NCBI RefSeq assembly: GCF_900167045.1
Contig: NZ_FUXJ01000004.1
Location: forward strand, 1 to 64,000
Source of the DNA: Legionella maceachernii
GTDB lineage: Bacteria; Pseudomonadota; Gammaproteobacteria; Legionellales; Legionellaceae
Direction of reading: 5' to 3'
Length of the DNA stretch: 64,000 bases
A model generated the notes under the pieces. The model searched no databases. It was given only the letters and a program-made list of their open reading frames with translations, and was not told the DNA's origin. A program made the translations under genes and the position numbers. Of this stretch, positions 34,826 to 44,002 are shown piece after piece. Numbering within the stretch: the stretch's first letter is position 1; every line of letters starts with the position of its first letter.

Positions 34826-35518
34826 TTATTCAAGGTTAGAATTTGGCCATTCTTTATCGCCAAATAAGGGGCCAAATAATTCAGAGCAATTGTGGATCTG
34901 GCTCCAGAACAAATCACCAAAGTCAAAATGCCACCATTCGTATTCGTAAGTAGTAAAGCCAACTTTTTCGAGGACAGCACGTAGGAGTTGTCTTCTTTGC
35001 TTGATATTTTTTTCTTCCAAAGTAAGCTCTGTTAATTGCTCAAAATAATCTCGATGTGCTTTCTCAGTGCAATCGTCAAAGGGAGTGCCCATCTCGAGTT
35101 CTTTGCCACTGGCTATTTCAAATAGGGTTAAATCGATAGCCCCCCCACTGAGATGAGGAGAGCAGTAGTTATCACCTATTTTTGCTGGTAAGGTGACGTA
35201 TTTTTTCGTTTCTTCAAAATTTTCCTGCTCAGTGAGATGGGGAAATTTACTCTGAATTTCTTTACGCATCCATTCAAAAAGCGCTGCTTGAGTAGCTCTC
35301 GGGCGATACACGTCCCAGACGAGAAAGCCGAATTCTTGAGGAAGTAATTCGATAGCTTGAAGCAAGCGTTTAAGTACGGCATTTCTACCATAAATATGAG
35401 GCGAAGAACTAAACCCAAGCTCAAAATAGATAGGGCGGATAAAAATCCGCGGATGAAGGCCATTGGTCAATTCAACCGCTTCAAATTCGGTTGGGTGAAG
35501 TGTATTTTTTGCTGCCAT
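34826..35518 (-). CDS. D-alanyl-D-alanine dipeptidase (VanX/DdpX family)
   Basis: A 230-residue zinc dipeptidase. The zinc/catalytic segments are visible: CSPHLSGGAIDLTLFE near residues 120-135 (the SxHxxGxAxD motif, here HLSGGAID) and YEYEWWHFDFG near 200 (catalytic Glu and third ligand His). An FLVWDVYRPRATQ segment supplies the conserved Arg near 70. In cells without vancomycin resistance such enzymes recycle D-Ala-D-Ala from peptidoglycan. AGGAAG before ATG 35518. No signal peptide, so cytosolic. Adjacent to the beta-hydroxylase gene by 24 bp on the same strand. Confidence 0.9.
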   Translation of the reverse strand: MAAKNTLHPTEFEAVELTNGLHPRIFIRPIYFELGFSSSPHIYGRNAVLKRLLQAIELLPQEFGFLVWDVYRPRATQAALFEWMRKEIQSKFPHLTEQENFEETKKYVTLPAKIGDNYCSPHLSGGAIDLTLFEIASGKELEMGTPFDDCTEKAHRDYFEQLTELTLEEKNIKQRRQLLRAVLEKVGFTTYEYEWWHFDFGDLFWSQIHNCSELFGPLFGDKEWPNSNLE

Positions 35519-35542
35519 CTAGAGCTTCCTGAAGAACTTCGA

Positions 35543-36259
35543 TCATTGAGCTAACGGTTTAATTTCCTCATCATATTGTAAAGCCCGCTTAACGACTTTA
35601 CGCCCATAAAAAAAACGTCCAATGACGTTGGTAACAAATTGATTTACTAAATGAGGAAAAAAGGGCATGGGTCTTAAAACATCAATAATGAGTACCGCTC
35701 GATAATCATCGCTTTCATTTTTTACTTCATGGGGCCAGGAGTCATCAAATAAAACGGCTTCCCCTTCGCGCCACGTATAAGGCTGATTGTTGACAATGAT
35801 TTGAGGGGGATTATTTTGTGGTATATGAATGCCTAAATGATACCGTAAATAACCGATATAAGGGCCTTTATGGAGTGGTATGGATTTTCCTGGCTCTAGG
35901 ATAGAAAAAAAGGCTTGAATTAAATGGGGGACCGTTTTTACTAAACGACAAAGGGTTGGACATAAAGTTTGCGCTTTTTCCAATTCATACCCCAAAAGGT
36001 AAAGCATAAACACATTCCAATTTTTTTGAGTTGCATCGGATATGTCGGCTTCCCCCGGATCAATATCATGGTATCGGGGTAATTGCTGCGAGTGGGTTAA
36101 CACATTTTCAAATTCTTTTTTTATCACTGAAAACTGCTTTGTTACCTCATTTAGGGCAGGGAAAGTGTGTTCAATATTGAAAAAAGTGGGGCGCTTATCA
36201 TAACCCACATAACGCCCATATAGGTTATTAACAATATCTTTAAAATAATGATAGTCCAT
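35543..36259 (-). CDS. Aspartyl/asparaginyl beta-hydroxylase family protein
   Basis: A 238-residue Fe(II)/2-oxoglutarate-type hydroxylase of the cupin fold. Conserved parts: SIPLHKGPYIGYLRYHLGI near residues 125-145 (first His ligand), VNNQPYTWREGEAVLFDDSWPHEV near 165-185 (second His in WPHEV) and the 2-oxoglutarate Arg in YRAVLIIDVLRP. Bacterial members include lipid A 2-hydroxylase-like LpxO; this one lacks an N-terminal anchor but ends in a basic hydrophobic tail. Targets are unknown. It likely shares a transcript with the dipeptidase. A diverged paralogue lies at 45767. Confidence 0.85.
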   Translation of the reverse strand: MDYHYFKDIVNNLYGRYVGYDKRPTFFNIEHTFPALNEVTKQFSVIKKEFENVLTHSQQLPRYHDIDPGEADISDATQKNWNVFMLYLLGYELEKAQTLCPTLCRLVKTVPHLIQAFFSILEPGKSIPLHKGPYIGYLRYHLGIHIPQNNPPQIIVNNQPYTWREGEAVLFDDSWPHEVKNESDDYRAVLIIDVLRPMPFFPHLVNQFVTNVIGRFFYGRKVVKRALQYDEEIKPLAQ

Positions 36260-36766
36260 TACTTCTTCCGAAAAGAATTAAGGGTTATGAATCTAGGGTA
36301 TTAAGAGGATGAAGTCAATTGCTTACTACTAATAAAAGCGCCCAGCATCCCATTCATCCTAAGCAATAAGAATAAATGATTAAAGCCTCAAAGCGCAATT
36401 GAACTGAAAATTCTCTTCATAATGCAGCGCTAGGTTTTTGATACAAAATTCGACAGCGGTTCGGAAGTCCTTCACTTTTGCTCAGGATGACAGGGGTATT
36501 GTCGTCCCGAACGAAGTGAGGGATCTCCTGAAGGAGGGCACTGCCAAGAGTTGGGAGGTCCTTCGCTTTCGCTTAACGGTATTGTCGTCCCGAACGAAGT
36601 GAGGAATCTCCTGAAGGAGGGTATTGCCAAGAGTCGGGAACTCCTTCGCTTTCGCTCAGGATATATTTTCTTTGCTGCATCCGCACTGTAATGAACTTAA
36701 AGTGAACCGCTAAACAAAATATTGTTTTTTGAACAAGTGCCTACAGTACTGTCTGTTAAACTCAGC
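36260..36766. other. Intergenic region carrying palindromic repeats
   Basis: About 500 bp with no gene. The right half is filled by the repeat cluster at 36459-36664; the left 200 bp are unremarkable AT-rich DNA. Confidence 0.6.
36459..36664. repeat. Two 83-bp tandem palindromic repeats plus a partial copy
   Basis: Units start at 36497 and 36580. Each opens with TATTGTCGTCCCGAACGAAG and ends with CCTTCGCTTTCGCT, the latter being nearly the reverse complement of the former, so each unit can fold into a long hairpin. A partial unit precedes at 36459. A related copy lies at 56268-56313. It resembles the dispersed TCGTCCTGAGCGAAGCGAAGG element found in many proteobacteria. Confidence 0.8.
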
Positions 36767-37135
36767 TTATAAAACCATCCCATTTACTTGGGCATTCCAC
36801 ATTGTTTTGAAATAGCTTTTTGGTTTATTCATCAGTTTATCAAAATGACCTTCCTCGAGGATTTTTCCATTATCCATAACCACAATTCGATCCATATAGC
36901 GAATTGTTGAAAGTCGATGGGCAATAGCAATGACTGTCGTCCCGTTTTTCTCCAAAATCGTATTAATGGATTGTTGAATTTGCTGTTCTGTGACTGTATC
37001 CAAGCTAGATGTTGCTACATCTAGAATAATGATGGGTGCATTTTTTAAATAGCCCGTGCGATGGCGATGCGCTGACCCCCGGATAGATAACACCACGTTC
37101 ACCGGTTAGGTCGAATGATGTTTTTTTTCACGAAC
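36767..37135 (-). pseudogene. Relic of an MsbA-type ABC transporter ATPase
   Basis: Only the C-terminal part of an exporter ATPase survives. The visible frame (37102 to 36767) gives LKNAPIIILDVATSSLDT and IAIAHRLSTIRYMDRIVVMDNGKILEEGHFDKLM. Upstream, the signature region is split across frames: TGERGV in one, LSGGQRIAIARAI in a second. The usual QRQR is shortened to QR, and the Walker-B catalytic Glu is Val (LDVATS). The membrane domain and Walker A are absent. It cannot be functional; it marks a deletion and decay event next to the TrmB-type regulator. Confidence 0.85.
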
Positions 37136-37159
37136 AGAGCATATTAAAACTGCTGTGAA

Positions 37160-37912
37160 TTACACTAACTCCCATATCGTGTTGAATAAAGAACGATGCA
37201 TTTCCGCCACATGAGGATTTTCTATGAATATTGCGAGAAATGGCTCAACGATTTGAACTAAAATGACATAATGACCGTAGATTACCATGTTAATATTAAG
37301 TCGCATATGAGCAGGAAGTAATTTGATACTATTCTCGCAGACAATTTTTGACTGTGTGCAATAATGCGAATGGCTTTTATTGTTATCTTGCAAAATCAAT
37401 TTGATGTTTGGCACCAGTAAAGAGCGTTTTTGCATGAACTCTTTGAAGTATTCGGGGTCAAGTTCATACCATTTATCCTGATCGGAAATCACAAGATATT
37501 CATCGCCCCGCTTTAGAGTGATTAAGATATTGTCGTAAAGCAATTTTATCCCGGATAAACCTTGATATGTTTTGATGGTATTTACGGTAGGTGAGCAACG
37601 TAAATAATCTTGAACCAGGGCAGGCATGATAGCGTTTAAGGTTTGTTTTTGATTTTCCAGTAATAAGGCGAGTTTCTCGGGCGACTCAGCTACATATAAC
37701 TTTCTTACCCCTTTAATTTCAACATGCATCAATCCTTTAGTTATCAGTGTTTCAATCAAGCCGTAAACCGTTGCCCGTTTAAGCCCACTTTCGAGTGATA
37801 AATTTTGCGCTGTCGTGGGTCCCATCCTTAGAGCTGCCATATACAATAGAGCTTCTTTTTCGGATAACCCCAATGATATAAGACCGGGAAGCACTTGATT
37901 ATTCATAGCCAT
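37160..37912 (-). CDS. TrmB-family transcriptional regulator
   Basis: The N-terminal winged helix of the TrmB type (LISLGLSEKEALLYMAAL, GLKRATVYGLIETLITKGLM) is followed by a helical linker and an effector-binding domain (IKTYQGLSGIKLLYDNILI). I place the start at ATG 37912 (in-frame ATGs at 37906 and 37945 are alternatives). The family is mostly archaeal and sugar-sensing, and is unusual in gammaproteobacteria. It diverges from the PyrE-like/TauE/MFS group with about 110 bp between, so it is the natural candidate to control that group. Confidence 0.8.
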   Translation of the reverse strand: MAMNNQVLPGLISLGLSEKEALLYMAALRMGPTTAQNLSLESGLKRATVYGLIETLITKGLMHVEIKGVRKLYVAESPEKLALLLENQKQTLNAIMPALVQDYLRCSPTVNTIKTYQGLSGIKLLYDNILITLKRGDEYLVISDQDKWYELDPEYFKEFMQKRSLLVPNIKLILQDNNKSHSHYCTQSKIVCENSIKLLPAHMRLNINMVIYGHYVILVQIVEPFLAIFIENPHVAEMHRSLFNTIWELV

Positions 37913-38020
37913 TCTCTGTTGTCGGTTTTGACGACAAAATATCATTTTTTTACAAAAATACCTTGTTTTATAATAGCGTTATATTCTGGAATTATCGACA
38001 TTTTATTTGGGGAGGGGATT

Positions 38021-38632
38021 ATGACTACGATTGCAAGCTTAACCAAGCGATATATCGAGGGTATTTATCAAACCAAAGCTTTCATGATAAAAGAAAGCCC
38101 GATGACCTTACACTCAGGTAAGAAAAGTCATGTGTATTTAAACCATCGTCAGTTTTTGACGAACACGGATTATCTCACTGTGATTGCAAAACTCTATTTT
38201 GAACTCATACAGAGCAAAAGTTCCGATTATTGTTTGGGTATTGTGGACTCCATTATGAGTCCGATAATTGTTGGTGCAATGAGCGTTTTATTTAAAAAAA
38301 ATTATGTAATTATACAGAAAAAAGCTATGGGACATGGGACGCAAGAGTCAATTTTCGGCACGAGTCAAAAGCCCATTGTGTTGATTGATGACATGACTTC
38401 AACAGGAGAAACGTTAATTGACGCGGCACATAAAATTCGTGAGAAGGGTGGAGTAGTCAATTATGCAGTTATCAGTGCTTATCGTGAAACAAATGCACTC
38501 GATAATTTACGCTCACATGACATTGAGCCGTTGGCCATTGCAAGTTTTAACGAAATTGTGAATACATTATTCGAGTCATTTACAGAGCAAGAAAAAATGA
38601 TTGTGCAACAATATCCACTTATTATGGACTGA
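38021..38632 (+). CDS. Orotate phosphoribosyltransferase-like protein (PRTase type I)
   Basis: A 203-residue phosphoribosyltransferase. ATG 38021 follows GGAGGGG and is preferred to the longer frame. The PRPP-binding motif IVLIDDMTSTGETLIDAA is at residues about 119-136; the N-terminal part matches OPRTase (FMIKESPMTLHSGKKSHVYLNHR). True PyrE has a conserved Lys loop that here seems only partly kept (KKAMGHGTQE), so a pyrimidine salvage or nucleobase-specific variant is possible. Its stop overlaps the next gene (ATGA), indicating coupling with the TauE-like transporter. Confidence 0.8.
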   Translation: MTTIASLTKRYIEGIYQTKAFMIKESPMTLHSGKKSHVYLNHRQFLTNTDYLTVIAKLYFELIQSKSSDYCLGIVDSIMSPIIVGAMSVLFKKNYVIIQKKAMGHGTQESIFGTSQKPIVLIDDMTSTGETLIDAAHKIREKGGVVNYAVISAYRETNALDNLRSHDIEPLAIASFNEIVNTLFESFTEQEKMIVQQYPLIMD

Positions 38633-39447
38633 TGGTTATGTTCTCTCTATTCGGCATTTGTTTTTTAGCAGGCTGCATTGGAGCATTGCTGCAAGGCATG
38701 GTTGGCATAGGTACTGGTATTATTATTGTTCCTACACTTACCTTTATCCTGCCGTATTATCATTTTCCACCTGATATTGCTTTTCATATGGCGATTGCAA
38801 CAGCGATGACAGCTATTGCTATTAACTCTCTAACGGCTTTAATCCATCATTACCATCATAATAATATTGACTGGAAGTTATTTCGTCTTATCGTTGGATT
38901 TAGTACTTTGGGTTCGGCAATCGGAGCACTTATTGCTGCGTTTATAAACGGCTATTTATTAAAAATTATTTTTTCAGTGTTTCTTATGAGTCTTGCCGGT
39001 TACCTTTTATTATTTAAAAAATCACACCATGAAATATCCGAAACGATGCCTTCTAGTGATGCAACGAGTGTTAAATTGCGATGTGTTGGTTTGGGGATTG
39101 GTTTTATTGCAAGCTTTGTGGGTTCGGCAGGAGGGATTTTAATGGTTCCTTTTCTGCGTAAATTAAATTACCCGATGCGCTATGCCGTCGGAACTTCTAC
39201 TCTAATCGGCTTACCCATTGCATTAGCAGGCTCTGCTATTTACATCGTACTGGGTAGTATAAAAATGCCGAATTCTTCAGCAACTATTGGTTATCTACAT
39301 TGGCCTGCTTTATTAGCGATTACTCTAGCAGGACTTTTCAGTGCACCTTTAGGGGTTAGATTGGCCACAAAATTACCCACTCTTTTATTACAACGCCTAT
39401 TTGCTTTCATGATGCTAATCATTGGGCTAAAAATGCTAAATGCTTAA
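38632..39447 (+). CDS. TauE/SafE family anion exporter/permease
   Basis: A 271-residue integral membrane protein with about eight helices in two repeats, and the family Gly-rich N-terminal stretch GCIGALLQGMVGIGTGIIIVP plus GFIASFVGSAGGILMVP in the second half (quoted in parts). TauE/SafE proteins move sulfite, sulfoacetate or other organic anions across the inner membrane. It overlaps the PyrE-like gene by four bases. An in-frame ATG at 38638 is an alternative start. The link to a phosphoribosyltransferase suggests a nucleobase-related anion such as orotate (inference only). Confidence 0.85.
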   Translation: MVMFSLFGICFLAGCIGALLQGMVGIGTGIIIVPTLTFILPYYHFPPDIAFHMAIATAMTAIAINSLTALIHHYHHNNIDWKLFRLIVGFSTLGSAIGALIAAFINGYLLKIIFSVFLMSLAGYLLLFKKSHHEISETMPSSDATSVKLRCVGLGIGFIASFVGSAGGILMVPFLRKLNYPMRYAVGTSTLIGLPIALAGSAIYIVLGSIKMPNSSATIGYLHWPALLAITLAGLFSAPLGVRLATKLPTLLLQRLFAFMMLIIGLKMLNA

Positions 39448-39647
39448 GGTTTCTTCCCAATTGTCTTAGTGCATTATCTGTTTTAATATAAATCCAATGT
39501 ATTGTCACCTGAACGCAATACCCATGTCTTTGCGTTTTTAAAAATAAATCCATCACTGTCAATGTATCGTTGACTATAAATGGCTTGATGGGAGTTAAAT
39601 CACTCAGCGCGTTATAAACCAACGTATCCTTTATAGGGAATTTTTAT

Positions 39648-40871
39648 TTGGACAAGGGATTACATAAATATCTTATTTGGTTAATTATCACGCTATTTGT
39701 TGTTTATGCATTCTGTCTAAATACAGCAGCAGCTGTGTTTTCAAGCGCGATTAAACTGACGCTTGGGGTAAGTGACATTCAAGCATCGATCGCTACAGGC
39801 GCATTTATTTTAGGTTTTGCAAGCCTGCAAATTCCTGCAGGCTATTTCTTAGATAAATTCAATGCTAAGTACGTGGTCAGTTTTGGTGTATTTTTGTTGG
39901 CAATAGGAAATAGTCTTACCTCAGTCACGACGAATCTTTTTCTCTTCACCTTGTCGAATTTTTTACAAGGGATGGGGGCTTCTTTTTCTTTTGTTGCTGC
40001 GGCTGTGCTGATAGCCCAATGGTTTAGGGAAAAAGATTTCCCCATTTTATTTGGTTTGACACAAGCACTCGCCTGCATTTTTGCAGGGATACTTCATTAT
40101 TATTTTATTATTACTTTAAGGGACCATTCATGGAATTTTATTTACAGGGGGCTTGCTATCAGTGGTTTTATTTTATTGTTTTTAGTTTTATTTTTTGTGA
40201 AGAGTCCTTCACGCCAGGTAAGCAATCAATCGCTTTCATTGAGGGAATCCTTAAATTTAACTTTAAAGAATAAGCAAATCGTGCTGTGTTCAATTGCCGC
40301 AGCTGCCTCATTTGGTGTCCTGCTTGCGTATGCCAGTTTTTGGTACATGAGCGTGCAGTCATTTTACTCAGTGAGCAAGTTGGATGCAGCGATAACGAGT
40401 GGCATGATATTTACGGGTATTGGGGTTGGCACGCCATTATGGGGATGGTTTTCCAATCGAGTAAAATCGAGAATGATGGTGATTCACGTCTCTTTAGTGC
40501 TTGGGACGATGGTATTATTGTTAGATTTATACCTTCCCCACTTAAACGTGAATACCTTAGTTTTTACTGAAATCACGTCTTTTTTTACTGGCTTTTTATT
40601 ATCTGGTTCAATGCTTTTTTATACTGTCGTGAGTGAAATTTCAGGTAACCAAACGCGCGGTGTAGCCATAAGCGTGTTAAATACCCTGGTTTTTTTATTT
40701 AATACGTTGATGCTATTTATTCCTTATTTATTTATCACAGCTCAGTCGAAACAGTTTTTTACCCATTTGTGGGTCCTTCCTTTTTCTATCTTGTTTTCTA
40801 TCTTAATCATGTATTTTATTAGGGAGCCCAAAGTTCATACTGAGGATAGCGAAATAGTGCATCATAATTAG
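39648..40871 (+). CDS. Major facilitator superfamily transporter
   Basis: A 407-residue, twelve-helix permease starting at TTG 39648 with AGGGAA eight bases upstream. The MFS loop-2 motif reads AGYFLDKFNAKYVVSFG (GxxxDRxGxR variant), and TM1 has FCLNTAAAVFSSAIKLTLG. It resembles the Legionella Pht nutrient-permease group by eye; I cannot be certain. Located 200 bp after the TauE-like gene in the same direction, perhaps with its own promoter. The substrate is unknown; pyrimidine or amino acid import would fit the neighbours. Confidence 0.82.
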   Translation: MDKGLHKYLIWLIITLFVVYAFCLNTAAAVFSSAIKLTLGVSDIQASIATGAFILGFASLQIPAGYFLDKFNAKYVVSFGVFLLAIGNSLTSVTTNLFLFTLSNFLQGMGASFSFVAAAVLIAQWFREKDFPILFGLTQALACIFAGILHYYFIITLRDHSWNFIYRGLAISGFILLFLVLFFVKSPSRQVSNQSLSLRESLNLTLKNKQIVLCSIAAAASFGVLLAYASFWYMSVQSFYSVSKLDAAITSGMIFTGIGVGTPLWGWFSNRVKSRMMVIHVSLVLGTMVLLLDLYLPHLNVNTLVFTEITSFFTGFLLSGSMLFYTVVSEISGNQTRGVAISVLNTLVFLFNTLMLFIPYLFITAQSKQFFTHLWVLPFSILFSILIMYFIREPKVHTEDSEIVHHN

Positions 40872-40942
40872 TCCTGGAGTTCTTTAGAAATGTTTACTAT
40901 ACCCATATCATTGGGTATATAAAATAAACCAATGGAGGAGCA

Positions 40943-41395
40943 ATGAAGTTTATCGTGGGCTTTATGGCAATAATTATCAGCACTTCACTTTTAGCAGACT
41001 CAAGTACTCAGCCACAAACTGAAGGATGCATCGTGGAGGGAAGCCAAATTCAGCTCATGGGTAAATTGATCAGTGAGACCACCTCGAAAATGTTGGATGA
41101 CACCGATCCAAAAGGCAGGGATCCATTGGAAACTTATTGGGTTCTTTCTACTGAAAAATCCTATTGTGGCGAAAGTTATAATACTGAAACTAAGGCACTC
41201 AATCGCATTGGAGAGCTAACTTCTCGTTTTCAATTAATCCTTAAACCCGAGCAATATAATGAGCAACAGGATTTATTGGGTAAGAAAGTGATTGTTGAAG
41301 GAAAAATGCTACTTGCTCACACCGGACAGCACCACACTAAGATGCTCATCGATGTAAATTCAATTGAATCCGCGACTTGTAGTTCAGAATTATAG
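40943..41395 (+). CDS. Exported DUF4431-like protein
   Basis: A 150-residue exported protein: signal peptide MKFIVGFMAIIISTSLLA, then a compact beta-rich domain with two cysteine pairs. The segment GKKVIVEGKMLLAHTGQHHTKMLIDV near residues 110-140 (HTGHHHT type, quoted in part) and CIVEGSQIQLMGKL near the start match DUF4431 as I know it. Function unknown; small periplasmic OB-like domains are typical. GGAGGAG before ATG 40943 is a strong site. Confidence 0.75.
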   Translation: MKFIVGFMAIIISTSLLADSSTQPQTEGCIVEGSQIQLMGKLISETTSKMLDDTDPKGRDPLETYWVLSTEKSYCGESYNTETKALNRIGELTSRFQLILKPEQYNEQQDLLGKKVIVEGKMLLAHTGQHHTKMLIDVNSIESATCSSEL

Positions 41396-41552
41396 CTTAT
41401 TCTAAGCGTTTTAGGCGGAGTTGTATCTCAAATTTTTCAAAAAAGATTTTCAGAAAATTTTACTTATTTTTATAAATTATTTTCAGCATAAAATTCTCCT
41501 AAAAATAATCCATTTATTTGCTAGACTTAAATTGAAAAACTAAGAGATTCTT

Positions 41553-42359
41553 ATGAAAATAGCCTGGCTTACGGATATCCATTTAAATTTTTTAGATCGC
41601 AATTCGCGAAAAAGATTCTACGAATTTATTGCAATCACCAAAGCAGATTTGCTCATGATTAGTGGGGATATTGCTGAAGCTCCCTCCGTTAAAGAGGTAT
41701 TAATCGAGATGGGAAAAGAAGTGAGTAGACCCATCTATTTTGTACTCGGTAATCACGATTATTATTTTGGTTATGTGCAAGAAGTGAGAGAAGAGATGAC
41801 GCAGTTAACCCATGGTGAACCACTGCTTTATTGGCTTCCTGCGACAAAACCCATTGCGTTGAAAAAAAACGTTTTTTTAGTGGGACAGGATGGATGGGCG
41901 GATGGTCGCTATGGTAACTACTACAAAAGCCCTGTTGCTGTGAATGATAGTCGCCTTATTATCGATTTATTTTTACAACAAGGGATGGGAAAAAAGCAAC
42001 TGTTAGAGCAAATGAGGGAATTGGCAGATACCGATGCCCAGCAATTAAAAAATAAATTACAGGAAGCTGCGGATTTGGGAGCGAAACAAATCTTAATCAT
42101 TACGCATGTACCTCCCTTTAAGGAAAATTGCTTTTATCGAGGTAAGGAGGGAACGCAGGATTTTTTGCCTTATTATGCATCGCAAGCAACAGGGAATGTT
42201 TTACTTGAATTAGCACATGAGAATCAACAAATTCATTTCGCGGTTTTTTGTGGGCATACGCATGCTAAAAGTATCTATAAACCCTTAGAAAATTTAACCA
42301 TTAAATCAGGACAAGCTGAATATTATATGCCGGAAATTCAAGAAATTATTACCATTTAA
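41553..42359 (+). CDS. Calcineurin-like metallophosphoesterase
   Basis: A 268-residue cytosolic phosphoesterase with all five family blocks: LTDIHLNF (DxH), ISGDIAEA (GD), LGNHDYYFG (GNHD), ITHVPPFKE (H) and CGHTHAKS (GHTH). Members hydrolyse phosphomono- or diesters, cyclic nucleotides or nucleic acids; the substrate is not evident. It is monocistronic, flanked by AT-rich gaps. Confidence 0.9.
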   Translation: MKIAWLTDIHLNFLDRNSRKRFYEFIAITKADLLMISGDIAEAPSVKEVLIEMGKEVSRPIYFVLGNHDYYFGYVQEVREEMTQLTHGEPLLYWLPATKPIALKKNVFLVGQDGWADGRYGNYYKSPVAVNDSRLIIDLFLQQGMGKKQLLEQMRELADTDAQQLKNKLQEAADLGAKQILIITHVPPFKENCFYRGKEGTQDFLPYYASQATGNVLLELAHENQQIHFAVFCGHTHAKSIYKPLENLTIKSGQAEYYMPEIQEIITI

Positions 42360-42814
42360 AGACGGTTATTGGCCTATAGATTAAGTAAAATTTTATCCAG
42401 CCCTAGAGATAAAACATCCACAAAAATAACCACGGCATACCTAAGAGCAGGCTGACCGGATAGCGCAACTAACAGAAAGATATTGGATTTAGAAAAGCGC
42501 TTGAACAGAAACAGCTGCAACCGTTTCGAGGATTTATTAACCCTGCTAGAAATAAGATTGGAATATTCTTAACTCAATTAAGACGATATTTTCTGGAATA
42601 TACTTCCCTATGCTGCATTAACCTCACTAGCCCTGGAAAAGTTATGAAGGAGGAAGTAGAATTTAGGGCTTCAATAGCAATTTAACATTTTTAGCCAAGG
42701 GCATGAATGGGTATGAGTTAGCAATTCTGCAAATGTTCAGCCTAAAAATTAGTGAGATTTCTAGCAATGTTGCTTTAACTGTTTAATGTTAAATAAAAAA
42801 CAAGAGGTATCTTT
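42360..42814. other. Gene-free 455 bp
   Basis: No intact frame. A short stretch around 42469-42530 reads AQLTERYWI then, in another frame, RKALEQKQLQ, which faintly recalls an IS30-type transposase N-terminus, but it is too short to claim. The rest shows nothing. The ribosome site AAGAGGTAT lies just before 42815. Confidence 0.4.
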
Positions 42815-43582
42815 ATGACTGTAATACTAAGCCTAGGTGATGTAGTCACACAAAATCAGCTTGCTACTGTTAGTCAGTTTGCATCATTTATAGATCCAGT
42901 CAACCCTCAAGCTAAAATGCCTGTATTGGATAAGATTTTACAGAGTAAAGCGATGGGTGATTTACTTAAACAATTTAAAACAGGGCAAATATCAGAAGAA
43001 GCCTTCCTAATCGATATACTGAAAAGAATTGAAGAAAATACGGGTGTTGCTTTGAGCAAGGAGCAATTCTATGCAGCTTGGAATGCTATGAATCCCTCAT
43101 CATCTAGCTTTATAAGCAGATTAAATGAAGTTGCAATGCATCGTGATGTTATTTTTGTAAGTGAGACAAATCCTATTGACATGGCGCACTTAAAGCAGGA
43201 GCTACAAAAGGAAAATATTCCTTTCACGACTGATGAAGAAAATAATTTAACTTCCCTTGCAGGCATTCCGCTATATTTATCTTATGTACACAAACAACCA
43301 AAAGAATCTCTTATCTTAACAGTAATAGAGAAGCTTAAAAAAAATTCCTTAAATCCTGAGCAACTCTATTTTCATCCATGGGATATTAAATACATGCTAA
43401 GTGATCGCAGTATTCCCCACGAGCAATTGGAAAAACTAAATCAAGAGAGTAAGGAAACAGTGAGTGAAGCACTGGAGACAAAAGGAATTGCGACTCTTGT
43501 GTGGCATATTAGCCAAGGTGAAAAGTTTGCAGAGGCTATTAAATCTGAAAATATCTATCATGTACCTGTTGCAAAGCTTTAA
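42815..43582 (+). CDS. HAD-like protein lacking the catalytic nucleophile
   Basis: A 255-residue protein whose layout follows haloacid-dehalogenase phosphatases: strand VILSLGDVVTQ at the N-terminus, a helical cap with FKTGQISEEAFLIDILKRIEE and KEQFYAAWNAMNPSSSSFI, then VIFVSETNPIDMAHLKQEL. Motif I normally reads DxD; here it is SLGD, so the nucleophile Asp is replaced by Ser. A catalytically dead HAD adaptor or a diverged effector is likely. The C-terminal half is not recognisable. A following relic region suggests recent gene decay nearby. Confidence 0.6.
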   Translation: MTVILSLGDVVTQNQLATVSQFASFIDPVNPQAKMPVLDKILQSKAMGDLLKQFKTGQISEEAFLIDILKRIEENTGVALSKEQFYAAWNAMNPSSSSFISRLNEVAMHRDVIFVSETNPIDMAHLKQELQKENIPFTTDEENNLTSLAGIPLYLSYVHKQPKESLILTVIEKLKKNSLNPEQLYFHPWDIKYMLSDRSIPHEQLEKLNQESKETVSEALETKGIATLVWHISQGEKFAEAIKSENIYHVPVAKL

Positions 43583-44002
43583 CTGTTAGCGCAGGATTTT
43601 AAATATGCACTCTAATAAAAAACTTGTGTTATTGCGCATAGTTCTCATCATGCTCGGTAGTGTTGGTATGAGTCAGATAAGGTTTTATTCCAGCTAAAAC
43701 TCAAAAAATCTACATTGATTTACCTGCCCCTATGCAGCAGTAGCTGGGAGTTACCTATTTTTACCCACTAAAATAATGGGCAATATCCCTGAAATTGGTG
43801 CTCAAGCCTATGATAAGCCTGCGTAAATTGTCCCAATCGATAGAATAGACTTCCTTTCATTCAGTTGTCTTACCTTCAATTGCTATTTAAAAAATGAAAT
43901 AGACTCTCTATAGGCCTGGTATTTGCATCAATCACTTTGCTTTTATGGGAAATGTTTGCTTTATTAAAAGGAAGATCACCTTTGTTAACTTCATGATTTA
44001 TA
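43583..44002. other. Decayed stretch between HAD-like and patatin genes
   Basis: About 420 bp without a live gene. It holds the remnant described at 43605-43830 and a final AT-rich 170 bp that must contain the patatin promoter. Confidence 0.5.
43605..43830 (+). pseudogene. Remnant of an unidentified membrane or exported protein
   Basis: ATG 43605 begins MHSNKKLVLLRIVLIMLGS, a signal- or helix-like start, but stops after about 30 codons. A second frame around 43750 reads YLFLPTKIMGNIPEIG, then AQAYDKPA, before a stop. The pieces look like a broken gene of about 250 bp. I cannot name the family. Confidence 0.35.

Noticed and set aside
39419-39622. Leftward 67-codon frame between TauE and MFS genes
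   Set aside because: Overlaps the TauE gene end, lacks a ribosome site and has no recognisable motif.
42469-42530. Possible IS30-type transposase scrap
   Set aside because: Two short pieces in different frames, too little to separate from chance.
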